A DNA stretch of 64,000 nucleotides from Escarpia spicata (Eukaryota > Annelida > Polychaeta > Sabellida > Siboglinidae), in assembly GCA_963995525.1 (NCBI GenBank), contig OZ023216.1, positions 38,270,759 through 38,334,758 of the forward strand, in the 5' to 3' direction. Position numbers and translations under genes: made by a program. Below, piece after piece: positions 23,399-32,914 of the stretch (positions are counted from its first letter, which is position 1; each line of letters opens with the position of its first letter). The notes below the pieces were generated by a model. It was given only the letters and a program-made list of their open reading frames with translations. It did not search any database and was not told the origin of the DNA.

Positions 23399-23650
23399 AT
23401 GCGAGAGATACACGGGGAAGGCCTGTCACATCGAATATTTAACATCCTCATCAGTGTACCCAGTAGGGGCTGCAGGAAGTTGTCATATTTCCCACGCACC
23501 ATTGCCTGGCCCGTGAAATGGTGGCTATATGACCAGCCTGGACATGTTAGGCCACTTCTGAACACTAAAACCGCCCTCCCACCCCTTCGCTTCCTTTCTA
23601 CACCCTTCCAATCCCAGGAAAGCTGCAGTGGGGCTTATTATTATTATTAG
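23399..23650 (+). mobile_element. Possible LINE 3' tail with ATT-repeat end
   Basis: The plus frame contains KLSYFPRTIAWP, similar to the 'FFPRTI.DWN' block of CR1/L2-type LINE termini, and the frame runs into a TTATTATTATTA tail. The W-N-x-L-P part is not preserved, so the call is weak. Confidence 0.35.
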
Positions 23651-23764
23651 ATAGGTATAGCAAACCAAGTCACATGAAATCATTGGGGCAAAGAACCCAT
23701 CAAGGAACGGATATATCTGCACCCATTCCTGAAATATGCTGCCACCTATTATTATATATTCATA

Positions 23765-23828
23765 GTTACTCCTCCCGCCATCTGTCGGCTAGTTCGAATC
23801 AAAATTACCATTCGCCGATAGATGGCGG
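23765..23828. repeat. Short inverted repeat
   Basis: CCGCCATCTGTCGGC and its near-complement GCCGATAGATGGCGG face each other about 25 bases apart. It could be a tiny foldback element or chance. Confidence 0.5.
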
Positions 23829-24194
23829 AATTAGAAATCTTCCAGCAAATTTCGCGGCTCTGCCTTCGCTTCGGAATTCGGTGTCCGAATCTTTGCAGAT
23901 TCGCTGATCAAGTCAGGATGACATTTAGCGAGGTTTGTTGACACGTGGTCGGTGTAATGACCCACAGAATGATAATCTAACAAACTCTATGTGGATAGTA
24001 GTTTCAAAGAACAATGTAGTATAACGAAGCACTCATTCCGGACACAGTCACAAGTTACAACTGTGAAAAGGGGCAAGACCACGATTTCCCCATAACTTGC
24101 CTGGATCTTCGGGTTTTAAAGTAAGGCATAACAGCCTTGTGTGCACCCGCCTTTATGCATCGTATTTTGGTATCGAGAACGTGGCTTGTCTTGT

Positions 24195-24690
24195 GATTTT
24201 GTGCTTTTATTAAAATTTAAATCTGTCCATCTTCAATTCTTTGTCGAGTTTTGTTTTGAAGGAGAGGATGTTTTCACTGTTTGCTGAGAAACGTTGTTTC
24301 AGTCTAAGAAGATGCGTTGTGAAAAGGAGTGTTTCCTAATATCAAGTCTGCTTGGTGTCTTATACAATTTTTTTTTGTGGCTTCGTGTGCGGTTTGTTGT
24401 GATCATAAAGAAGTTCTCTTGATTTATGTCGTCGATGCCATTGATGATTCTATAGACTTGGATCAGGTCTCCTCTTCTTCTTCGGTATGCCAGACTTGGT
24501 AAGTTAAGATGTTTCAGCCTGTCTTCATAGTTCAAGTTTCTTATTGCTCTCCGTTGTGCTCTTTCAAGGGTGTTGATGTCTACGGCGTAGTGCGGGTTCC
24601 AGATGGAGTCGGCATAGTTGAGATGTAGTCTCACTAGCGCTGTATATAACAATCGGAAGCTGCTACTGTTCAGATGTTCCATACTATAGT
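24195..24690 (-). mobile_element. LINE (CR1/jockey-type) RT C-terminal fragment
   Basis: The minus strand is open for 127 codons (24682-24299): LYTALVRLHLNYADSIWNPH, LERAQRRAIRNL, YRRRRGDLIQVYRIINGI and SHKKKLYK. This is the thumb/connection region after the RT palm. Beyond 24299 the frame shifts but continues as a recognisable 'FSANSENILSFKTKLDKEL' tail to about 24195. It is 5'-truncated and inactive. Confidence 0.8.
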
Positions 24691-25156
24691 AATAATCGGT
24701 AATTTCAGTTTCTTTGGATTCTTAGAAAATTTGTCCTAATTTGTTACTTCACAATAGTATTTAATCCCTGTTGCTAAACACACAATTTGTGTGGAAATTG
24801 GATACAAGTCTCCTTTTCTCATAAATCAATTCCAAACCTGACACCCCTAAATTTCTGCTTGTAGTTTTAATTTTCCTGAGTTTATTAGGGTTCCCGTTTA
24901 TTACCAGCCTGGAATTTAGCAGCAAATTATCATGTGGTCAGTGGAGGGCTTGACCTTGAACGACCTGGTTATCGCCCCATCTGAATTGATGGATGTGTAG
25001 CGTTTGCTTCGAGCGGTCGGCAGGGAAGCATACGGGCACACGTTCACTCACTCAGTCGTTTAGTTTATTATATGCGGAAAACCCTACCAATACAAGATCT
25101 AATACACAGTATACAGCTATGTCTGCTAAATACTACCCAGTTATAAAGGTCAGAAC

Positions 25157-25375
25157 AATAGGTTCAGACGGCGGCAGCCTATATACAGCAACCGAATTCT
25201 AGGTGTCAGAACGATAAGTCAGACGGCGGCGGCTTATATACAGCAACCGAATTATAACGGAGATATTCTAAATGTCCGAACAATAAGTCAGACGGCGGCG
25301 GCCTATATACAGCAACCGAATTCTAGGTGTCAGAACGATAAGTCAGACGGCGGCGGCTTATATACAGCAACCGAG
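25157..25375. repeat. Tandem repeat, about four copies of a ~50-bp core
   Basis: The core GTCAGACGGCGGCGGCYTATATACAGCAACCGAATT, preceded by CAGAACGATAA-type sequence, occurs four times with spacing of about 60-80 bp. Its position just before the 36-bp minisatellite suggests both belong to one element. Confidence 0.75.
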
Positions 25376-25579
25376 TTACTCACCGAGTCTGCAAATAACT
25401 GATTGCCACGGGTGTACTGCGAGAGTCTTTTAGTACTTCTCGCAGGGCACTAGGTGACAGTGCTTCATGAGAAACGTTCCTCCGGCAGTGTGCCCCAGTA
25501 GTCGCCCCGTACACCACTGGCCTGTGTTACACACAGCTCCAGCATGCATCTTCGGGCCTGTTCTAACAAACAGCTCCTT

Positions 25580-26011
25580 CGCAGTGTCTGGCTGCATCCC
25601 CCAACAACCAGCCTTCGAAGTGTCTGGCTGCATCTCCTGACAGCCAGCCTTCGAAGTGTCTGGCTGCATCTCCTGACAGCCAGCCTTCGAAGTTTCTGGC
25701 TGCATCTCCTGACAGCCAGCCTTCGAAGTGTCTGGCTGCATCTCCTGACAGCCAGCCTTCGAAGTGTCTGGCTGCATCTCCTGACAGCCAGCCTTCGAAG
25801 TGTCTGGCTGCATCTCCTGACAGCCAGCTTTCGAAGTGTCTGGCTGCATCTCCTGACAGCCAGCCTTCGAAGTGTCTGGCTGCATCTCCTGACAGCCAGC
25901 CTTCGAAGTGTCTGGCTGCATCTCCTGACAGCCAGCCTTCGAAGTGTCTGGCTGCATCTCCTGACAGCCAGCCTTCGAAGTGTCTGGCTGCATCTCCTGA
26001 CAGCCAGCCTT
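25580..26011. repeat. 36-bp minisatellite, about 12 copies
   Basis: The unit is CCTTCGAAGTGTCTGGCTGC plus ATCTCCTGACAGCCAG. Copies are nearly identical. Because 36 is divisible by three, frames stay open on both strands (minus strand unit KAGCQEMQPDTS). No flanking gene structure supports translation. Confidence 0.9.
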
Positions 26012-26216
26012 GATCCTCATTAAAGCCCTCCTTATATACAGCTAAATCCATAGCCTTGGGTGAGACGCTGACCCTTTAGTTATGTCATTTCCAAAGCTTA
26101 CCGGTCTCTAGAAATCTTGCCGGGGTGCCAGTGAACTTATAGTAACCTCTTGAACAAAGGCCCTCTGTATAGGGTTCTTGCCTCCCCAAAACCAGATGGC
26201 CTCAAATGTAAACAAA

Positions 26217-26245
26217 TCCCCCCCCCCCCCCCCCCCCCCCCCCCC
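26217..26245. repeat. Poly-C run
   Basis: Homopolymeric C tract of about 27 bases. Confidence 0.9.
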
Positions 26246-26521
26246 GCCCCAGCTGTAGTCATTTGCATATAAATTGGCTTTTCGGAGCCTGTACAACATT
26301 CAGCAATTAAGAAGATTGATACCATGTGCGTTATCATTCTAAATTCTCTACAGATGCATGAGTGGGGTGCTGCTACAATCTTCTTTTTATAATACAGATT
26401 AATGTTTTGAAACATTAATGATGCACCATCAAATTGAAAAAGTACTCAGATGTACTCGTAAAATTTCACTACATTGAATGTGAGTACGAGTGTATGACAG
26501 ATAATTTGTTCATGATTACGA

Positions 26522-26525
26522 GTAC

Positions 26526-26562
<37 letters not shown>

Positions 26563-26870
26563 TTGAGTACATGACTACCAAGTACTTCCATTCCATGTAG
26601 ATAATAACAAGTATTATAATATAATATGTAACAATAATATGTATAATATAATAATGTGTATAATATGTAAAACGTATAATACAATAATACAATATATAAC
26701 AATAATATACATGTATATGTAATGTATAATATAATATTAACAATAATGTATAATATAATGTATATAATGTAACAATATAACGTAACAATATAATGTAACA
26801 ATAATATGTATAATATTTAACAATAATATGTATAATATTTAACAATAATATGTATAATATATAACATCTT
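26522..26870. repeat. AT array and ATAATATGTATAAT-type AT-rich tandem sequence
   Basis: An (AT)n tract at 26529-26557, then imperfect repeats of TAACAATAATATGTATAATA up to the TEX30 exon acceptor. It lies within the presumed intron upstream of that exon. Confidence 0.8.
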
Positions 26871-26889
26871 GAATGTGTTTCATTTTCAG

Positions 26890-27120
26890 GAACTGATCTC
26901 AATTCCATATGAAGAGAAAACAATGCAAGCCTCACTGTTCACCCCTAGTCACCCCAACCACTATGGGGTGATCTTGACGCATGGTGCCGGAGGTGACATG
27001 AACCATGCCCAGCTTGTTTCATTTGCCACGACACTGTCAGAAGGGGGATTTCTTGTTTTACGGTTCACATGTAAAGGCCTCAATATCAAGTACAGAAGTA
27101 AAGTTTACCTCACTGTATTG
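26890..27120 (+). CDS. TEX30: TEX30-like alpha/beta hydrolase, N-terminal coding exon
   Basis: Acceptor CATTTTCAG|GAACTG, donor GTATTG|GTAAGT, phase 0-0, 77 codons. It encodes ELISIPYEEKTM, HYGVILTHGAGGDMN, GFLVLRFTCKGLNI and VYLTVL. These match the N-terminal strands, oxyanion-loop HGA.GDMN and RFTCKGLN.. block of TEX30, a predicted alpha/beta hydrolase of unknown substrate related to the KANSL3 fold. The ATG at 26869 lies in the polypyrimidine tract, so the true start is probably in an upstream exon that I did not find. At least one exon between this and 31969 is missing: phases differ (0 out, 1 in) and the strand leading to the nucleophile elbow is absent. Confidence 0.8.
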
Positions 27121-27338
27121 GTAAGTATGATAGTCTACTTTTCCGACATATTGTGCGTAATATTTTGGTCGTCACATAAAAGTATGTATCAGACCAACGT
27201 ATAACCGACTTCTTCTTCCCATGAACCTAATGTCGGTGGAGGTCATGGCATTTAGTTTGTTCAGCTCTCAGTGAGTACACATTTATCTTGAACTCTGCCA
27301 TTTTTCCCACTCTCAGTTGTTCTCCCAGGCTGCACTTT

Positions 27339-27660
27339 CAGACCTGCCTACCATTCCGGATTGTCTGGAATCATTCCGGAAACTCACCTCAAATTACGGT
27401 ATTACGGTGAGGGATGAAAATATTACGGACTGTCACCATGTTCACCAATCACTCAAATTTAGCTTCCACTATATTCAACAGGTGGCAGCATATGTATGCA
27501 GCATGTTGTGACATGGTTTTTCATTCGCTGAGTCTGGTCGTAATGTAACCAATAGGAAACAGCCAGTTCTGAATTACTGACAGGAAGCCTATATTCCTGA
27601 AAATCAGTGTAAATGGGAAGATGGATTACTGACAGGAAGTTTTTGGGGTAGGCAGGTCTG
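27339..27660. mobile_element. Non-autonomous DNA transposon, copy A (CAGACCTGCCTACC ends)
   Basis: The termini are perfect 14-bp inverted repeats CAGACCTGCCTACC / GGTAGGCAGGTCTG. They are flanked by the direct repeat CACTTT (27333-27338 and 27661-27666), extending to GCACTTT if the outer C/G is counted in the flank. 322 bp, no coding capacity. Both halves match copy B (35860-37040) in inverted orientation, so copy A is an internal-deletion form. The CAG start and 6-8 bp duplication resemble hAT-type elements. Confidence 0.85.
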
Positions 27661-27726
27661 CACTTTGCAGATATCTGGTAACACTCTTCATGTTAATGTT
27701 GGTCTTTCTGTTCTCATTCATTTTGT

Positions 27727-28047
27727 GTAGCGCCATGGCTATAGCTTTGGACTGTCAACCGAGAGAACTCGGGTTCGAATCCTATGCGGTGGGGTCGAAC
27801 CTTGGGCAAGTTCCTTCACTATACGTTGCTCCAGTTCAGTCAGCTGTATGAATAAGTACCTGGCTATAGACAGTGGTGGATATTTGTGACAAATAGTCTT
27901 CGCGCATTAATTGCAGCATGGCTGGATGCTTCCCAGAGAAGTCGAGATGGTGTTTCGATTGAACAGGTCTGCCAGGGAGTAAAGTGTAAAGCATTTTGAG
28001 CAGTTCTGAGGACTGCATACTGCGCTATATAAGAATTTACCTTTACT
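27727..28047 (+). mobile_element. tRNA-derived SINE
   Basis: The head has an A-box-like TGGCTATAGC segment and a perfect B box GGTTCGAATCC (27772-27782), the internal RNA polymerase III promoter. The body ends GCGCTATATAAGAATTTACC with a T-rich tail. About 320 bp. It sits in the TEX30 intron. Confidence 0.8.
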
Positions 28048-28170
28048 TTTTTATTTTCAATATGTTTCCTGCCCATCTCAATCTACTCCTAATTAACATC
28101 ACTTACAGGTGTTTCTTTGTTCCAATCTTATCTCATAATTACTCCCATCGTCCTTTTGTATAACAAACTA

Positions 28171-28987
28171 CAGAAAACTTTGGATATAACGAATTTGCTT
28201 ATAACCAATTTCACTTAACAGTGTTTCCGCCAGCAGGGTAAAAGGGTAAAATTACGTACCCAAAAATAATTCTAGGGTACAGATACCTATCCAAATTAAA
28301 TCCAGATTTAAATTTTTTTTTAAATATTCCGTGCAATGAAACTCATACTTGATGACGTTTTTAAAGGTGAAGAATGAGCCCGTGCCAACACGTTTATGTT
28401 AGCTATTCTGTGATTGGCTAAATGTGGTATTCACTGCGGAATTGAAGCCTTCACCTCAGGATAGAACATGGTGTACCAGTATATTGGTAGGCATACATCA
28501 TAGAATACGTCGTGCTGTCATGGCTGTACATTTTTTGCGATGTTTTCGAGTATTCGTTGTTTCTTGGTGAAAAAAAATAATGCAACAAGATACCATACTA
28601 TAGTTTACAATTTTCCTGCTGACTGTTACATTTATTATTCATTCTCCTACGAAACATGGAAATGATCACCATGAGCCGGGCGGGATTTCCGACTCCAAAT
28701 GCCGGGAAATCACTTCTCCGAGCATCTAGAAATCCAATTTTTTCACACCCCCACACCACACCCCCGTCCATCTACGGCGCCCATGGCAGGCTTAGCCTAC
28801 CAGTTCCAGGTCTCACAATTGACTAACTCCGTACCCAAATTATTTTTTCTGGTGGAAACCCTGCTTAAATACTCAATAAATGAGTTGGTCCCATTTTTAT
28901 ATACAATAAATTTCAGATATAATGAATTTCAGATGTACCAAATAAATTGGCCAATTCTAAGTGATTCGTTATATCCGAGGTTTACTG
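28171..28987. mobile_element. Pogo/Tigger-like non-autonomous element (TA target)
   Basis: The ends CAGAAAACTTTGGATATAAC and (reverse strand) CAGTAAACCTCGGATATAAC are inverted repeats matching at about 21 of 24 positions including the next GAAT, flanked by TA on both sides (28169-28170, 28988-28989). The CAGTAAA.CTCGGATATAACGAA end is characteristic of pogo-type Tc1/mariner elements. 817 bp with no transposase frame. Confidence 0.75.
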
Positions 28988-29926
28988 TAATTACTTACAG
29001 GGTTTGGGAGGCCGAAGTACTCGTAAAGTAAAATAAAGTTACTTACTTACTTGGTGCTCGTACTCTTGAATACTCGAGTACCATATTTTAGCATTAGATC
29101 TTCTATTACAATCTTCAGTACTAATATATATTTTGTATTTATGATGTCCTCATTGTGTAAGAGCTCTGGGTTGTCATGGACACTGTTTACTGACTGGTTC
29201 AGATCACTTGAACAAAACTGGGACTGACCATCACATCAATGACCTACACTGGCAAGTGAATTTCAAAGAAAGCCCTAGTGTCCTCAGTGTGTATTGTGTA
29301 AGCCAGATCTGGTAGCTCACTGCTACTGTATTAATGTTGTTCACATTGTTTATGTATTTTAATCAAGTTCATCTGGCTCAGATGGTGGTATCTTTGTAGA
29401 AGTTCCTGCACACATATAAGACACCAGCAGTAGAAGGCTGCTTCCTCGCAGGTGACTCTTGCATCAGGGACAGCATTAAAGGGGCACTGTATAGGTTGCG
29501 CTATTCCACAGCAGAAGTATTTTGTTGGCCGACGCTTGGCAACTGCGGCTATTTATAGAACAGTCTGGTGCATCTAGTGATTGTGTTGTTGATAATGATT
29601 TATTTAGTTAGTGTTGTTAGTTTGCAACAGTATATATCAGGGATGAGAAATTTCCGGTTTTTGTTTTTATACTGCTCCAAAGATTACTTTTGTGAATCGT
29701 GTAAATCCGGGGAGAAAAAAATGAATGTTGGTGGGGTAGGGCATATAAAATCCTGGACAATTCACTGACGATCTATCTGCGGATTGAGTTAACCATCTAT
29801 CCACCGGGTGTCCCACGTGTTAATGACGATGCCTGGCGATTAGAGACAGAACCGACCCAACCGAACCCGTGAATCTGCAAAGTAAAACCCTTATTTCTGT
29901 CGGCTGTTCGCTTCAGCGCTTTCGAA

Positions 29927-30289
29927 GTGCGCGCACAAAAGCAGTGGACCAATAGGAAACAACGATGTATTTTGTGGAGATGTCGATCATTTTCGAACAC
30001 AATGGCTAATCGACGATTTGTTGTACGGCAAGACAAATGTTGCGTGAAGGACATTGACAAAAGTGTCAAGAAAATGTGGAATTGGGCATGGCTGGAGAGA
30101 TCGGCTGGAGACACTATGTTGGATATATTCATCAGTAAATTATCAGCACCAGGGAAAGCCTACTGTTTATGGTGCGAGGCTGATGTCAACAATGCGGATT
30201 CGATCCTACAGGCTACAGTCAGAGGGGAACCAAAGGCAGTGGAGTACACACGCTGGCACTGCCCACGCTGGTCACCAATGTTCTATTAG
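29927..30289 (+). pseudogene. Transposon-borne zinc-finger-like protein remnant (N-terminal part)
   Basis: An open frame inside the TTAA element. From the ATG at 30002 it reads MANRRFVVRQDKCC, then WNWAWLE, GKAYCLWCEADV and further on W-H-C. The C-x2-C following an aromatic W-rich segment looks like a BED- or hAT-type N-terminal zinc finger, and the His pair is not in the same frame. The frame ends at 30287-30289, well before the C-terminal remnant. Confidence 0.45.
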
Positions 30290-30371
30290 AACCTGAACAG
30301 AGGCGTATCACAAGAAAGTTCGCCGATTCCATGTACACAACACACTTCCACAAGCACCCACAAGTTCCAGA

Positions 30372-30698
30372 TTGGACTCGTGGTGGGCTACCATATTCTC
30401 TACTGGCAAGTTCCCAGCCTTGTCAAAGCTGGTGGCTGCAATGATGAGCTGCTTTCATGGTCTTCAAGTGGAAGGGTGTTTTAGTCACATGTCTAGCATC
30501 ATGAACACTGCCAGAAAGAATGTTAGTACATTCAACACTATCCAGATAGTGAAGTACTCACTCATGGCAAGCAACAAGACTGCTATACAGAACTTCCACA
30601 AACAGGACTGGTCGCCTCGTTCACAACACGAGGGGTGCACACAAAATGTACTCCATCCATCTTGCCGAGGAAGGAAAGATGAAGGAGAAGAAAACTGA
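30372..30698 (+). pseudogene. Transposon-borne remnant resembling a hAT-type dimerisation region
   Basis: The frame holds WWATIFSTGKFPALSKLVAA then CFHGLQVEGCFSHMSSI. The pattern W...F..LS.L......GLQVE..FS.M recalls the C-terminal region of hAT-like transposases ('FP.LS.LA....S...ER.FS'). The central catalytic part expected between the two remnants is absent (under 100 bp separate them), so this is an internal-deletion copy. Confidence 0.45.
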
Positions 30699-31634
30699 GC
30701 TGAACATGTCAAAGACGAAGGCAGCCACCAAAGTACAAAGCTAAGGAAGCAGTTGAGCTGGCAACGAAGAAAGCTAGAATGGTCCATCAACGGGCTGTTT
30801 TGACAAAGCTGGCCAAGGAAAAAGCTGCCCATCAGCCAACTCGGGTTCAGCCCAGAAAACATCATTAATAAGTGAGTTAGTACTACGACAATGTGTGCGT
30901 GAGTCTGTGTGCTTTTTTTGCTATTGGAAATGTTAAGATCGTTTATTTAATATTGCTCAATATACACCATATGTCGTCTACAATTAAAAATATCTCTGAG
31001 GAGTCCCTCCTCCCCCCGATTTGATGAGACAGTCCTCTCGGGCTGAAATGTGGGCCACAACAAAATTTCCGTTTTTTTCTCTGAATGTCACTCTCATCCC
31101 TGATATATGTCATATATAAATAATTATCAACAACACAATCACTAGATTCAGCACATGCTTGTCTTGTGTTCCCGAGAACTAACAATGGCAAACATATCGC
31201 CTGCACAAAACTGTTCTATAAATAGCCGCAGACGCCAAGCGATGGCTGACAAAATACTTCTGTCATGAAATAATGCATTCTATACAGGGTCCTTTTAACC
31301 ACAATCCCTAAATTTTTTATTTACATTTACCTATTCATACACAGCATACAAAGTAATGAAAGGGTGGAGGGGAATCGCTACACTAAAAATGTTGGTCGCA
31401 ATGAATTGCATTTATAACCACTGATTATAACTGAATGTTGATAGACATTATTATGATGGTTGTTATTATATACCCTTTGCATTTACCGTGTCATAACACT
31501 ATTTCATACGTACCTCGTTCATGATATTCAGTCTGGAAAATTATAACATTTTGAAGTACTAATTCAGAGGGGTGGAAGTTTCTGAGAATTGCTAATTTAG
31601 TACATAATACACTATAGCATTTAGGTATTTGTGA

Positions 31635-31769
31635 AAATGAAACAAGCTTGGCATGGTTCATGTCACCTCCAGCACCATGCGTCAAGATCACCCCGTAATG
31701 GTTGGGGTGATTAGGGGAGAACAGTGACGCTCTCATTGTTTTCCATTGATACGGAATTGAGATCAGTTC
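31635..31769 (-). pseudogene. Inverted partial copy of the TEX30 N-terminal exon
   Basis: On the minus strand the exon acceptor (TTTCAG|GAACTG) and about 45 codons are preserved: SLFSPNHPNHYGVILTHGAG and GDMNHAKLVSF. The frame is intact with mostly silent or conservative changes relative to 26890-27120. Homology stops abruptly after ..LVSF, losing the RFTCKGLN half and the donor. It lies between the two sense exons of TEX30, in opposite orientation. Confidence 0.8.
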
Positions 31770-31968
31770 CTGAAAGTGAAACTATGGATATGATATATGT
31801 ATACTATATATATATATATATTGTTTTTATATGTGTATTTATTTTTTATATGGATATACTGATTGTTTGTCTGAAATAAAAACATTACTATTATCAGTAT
31901 GAAGTAAATGTAGACATTGTGAAATGTGAATGACCCCTTATATAATCACTTCCCTGTTACTCTTGCAG

Positions 31969-32540
31969 GGAGATCTATGGGAAGTCGGGCAGCAGTGATG
32001 GCTGCAAACATGACTCTTGATACGGAACTAGAGTCATTTGTGCTTGGCGTCGTGTGTCTGGCATACCCCCTACACACACACAACAAGCCAGGCGAACTGC
32101 GTGATGGGCCCCTCATGACAATGAGGCATCCGTGTTTCTTTCTCAGTGGGTCTCGTGATCAGATGGCCACAGAACATCTACTGCGGCAGGTCATTGACAA
32201 GCATATGTCGGCAGAGGCAAACTTACATGTGATTGATGGCGCAAATCATTCCTACAAAGTGGCAGGGCTCGAAGCCAAGGTGACGCAAGGAGAGGTTGGT
32301 GACACGTTCCTGGCTTGGTGTCTTCACAAGATAAGTACAGAAGTAGCTACGGTGGACAGTGTCAAAACACCATATGCTACTCCGAGGGGTGGTGTCAAGA
32401 ACAAGACTGATATTACAGAAAGTCAAACTGGAGTTAGTAAAGGCAAGGAAAGAAATAAAACACAACCTGCGAGAACATGTAGATCTATAGATGATGTCAT
32501 CGGAAGCAGTCGAGTGAGAAAGAGGAGAAAAGTGGAGTGA
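31969..32540 (+). CDS. TEX30: TEX30-like alpha/beta hydrolase, last coding exon
   Basis: Acceptor CTCTTGCAG|GG in phase 1, TGA at 32538-32540, 189 complete codons. It contains the nucleophile elbow GRSMGSRAA (Ser at 31974-31976), VCLAYPLH..NKPGELRD, the acid residue in FLSGSRDQM (Asp at 32157-32159), and the catalytic His in DGANHSY (32247-32249). Order and spacing match TEX30. The exon then adds about 65 residues, mostly Lys/Thr/Ser and ending SRVRKRRKVE, a basic tail not present in vertebrate TEX30 as I know it, which could act as a nuclear-localisation signal. A link to the exon at 26890 is inferred; an intermediate exon was not found. Confidence 0.85.
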
Positions 32541-32813
32541 CTGTTCGAGGGTGTAGAAGAGACAATTAGAACAGATAGGATGAGGGTCTCAAGGAGTGGT
32601 GGTGACACTGACATTTGGTGTGGGTGCTCTTTTGTATGTCATAACACAACGCATGCTGATTGCTATACATATATGCGAGCATCAGTAAAATGGTAAGGCC
32701 ATAACAAAATAATCTAGATTCCAGTCACCAGCAATTCTAATAGTGATGTTATGGCGCTGGATTTTTATTATTATTTATTCTCGGGATTGCAACATTTGTT
32801 TACTGCTCCACGT

Positions 32814-32914
32814 GACATTCAAACCCACATCAGCTGTCCACCTGTATTCCACAGGTGGACAGCTTATGTCCACCTGTATTCCACAGGTGGACAGCTGATG
32901 TGGGTTTGAATGTC
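32814..32914. repeat. 101-bp palindrome with 32-bp perfect arms
   Basis: The left arm 32814-32845 (GACATTCAAACCCACATCAG...) is exactly complementary to the right arm 32883-32914. The 37-base centre itself contains a smaller inverted repeat (ACAGGTGGAC / GTCCACCTGT), so the whole block can form a near-perfect hairpin or cruciform. Confidence 0.95.

Larger units (their letters stand above)
29480..31294. mobile_element. DNA transposon with long TIRs and TTAA target duplication
   Basis: The left end AGGGGCACTGTATAG and right end (reverse) AAGGACCCTGTATAG continue as inverted repeats for roughly 170 bp, sharing GCAGAAGTATTTTGT, GCGGCTATTTATAGAACAG, TAGTGATTGTGTTGTTGATA and ATATATCAGGGATGAGA. TTAA flanks both ends (29476-29479, 31295-31298). 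A TTAA target points to Kolobok or piggyBac superfamilies. Inside are two coding remnants (29927-30289 and 30372-30698) separated by frame breaks. A third copy of the terminus lies at 37301. It is inactive. Confidence 0.8.

Noticed and set aside
25430..26051. 196-codon minus-strand and 159-codon plus-strand ORFs
   Set aside because: Both arise from the 36-bp minisatellite, whose period is divisible by three; neither has flanking gene structure.
26869..26889. ATG at 26869 as the TEX30 start codon
   Set aside because: It falls in the polypyrimidine tract before a good acceptor, and the added residues do not resemble the family's N-terminus.
27121..27204. Extension of the TEX30 frame past 27120
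   Set aside because: A strong donor (GTAAGT) lies at 27121 and similarity to TEX30 stops there.
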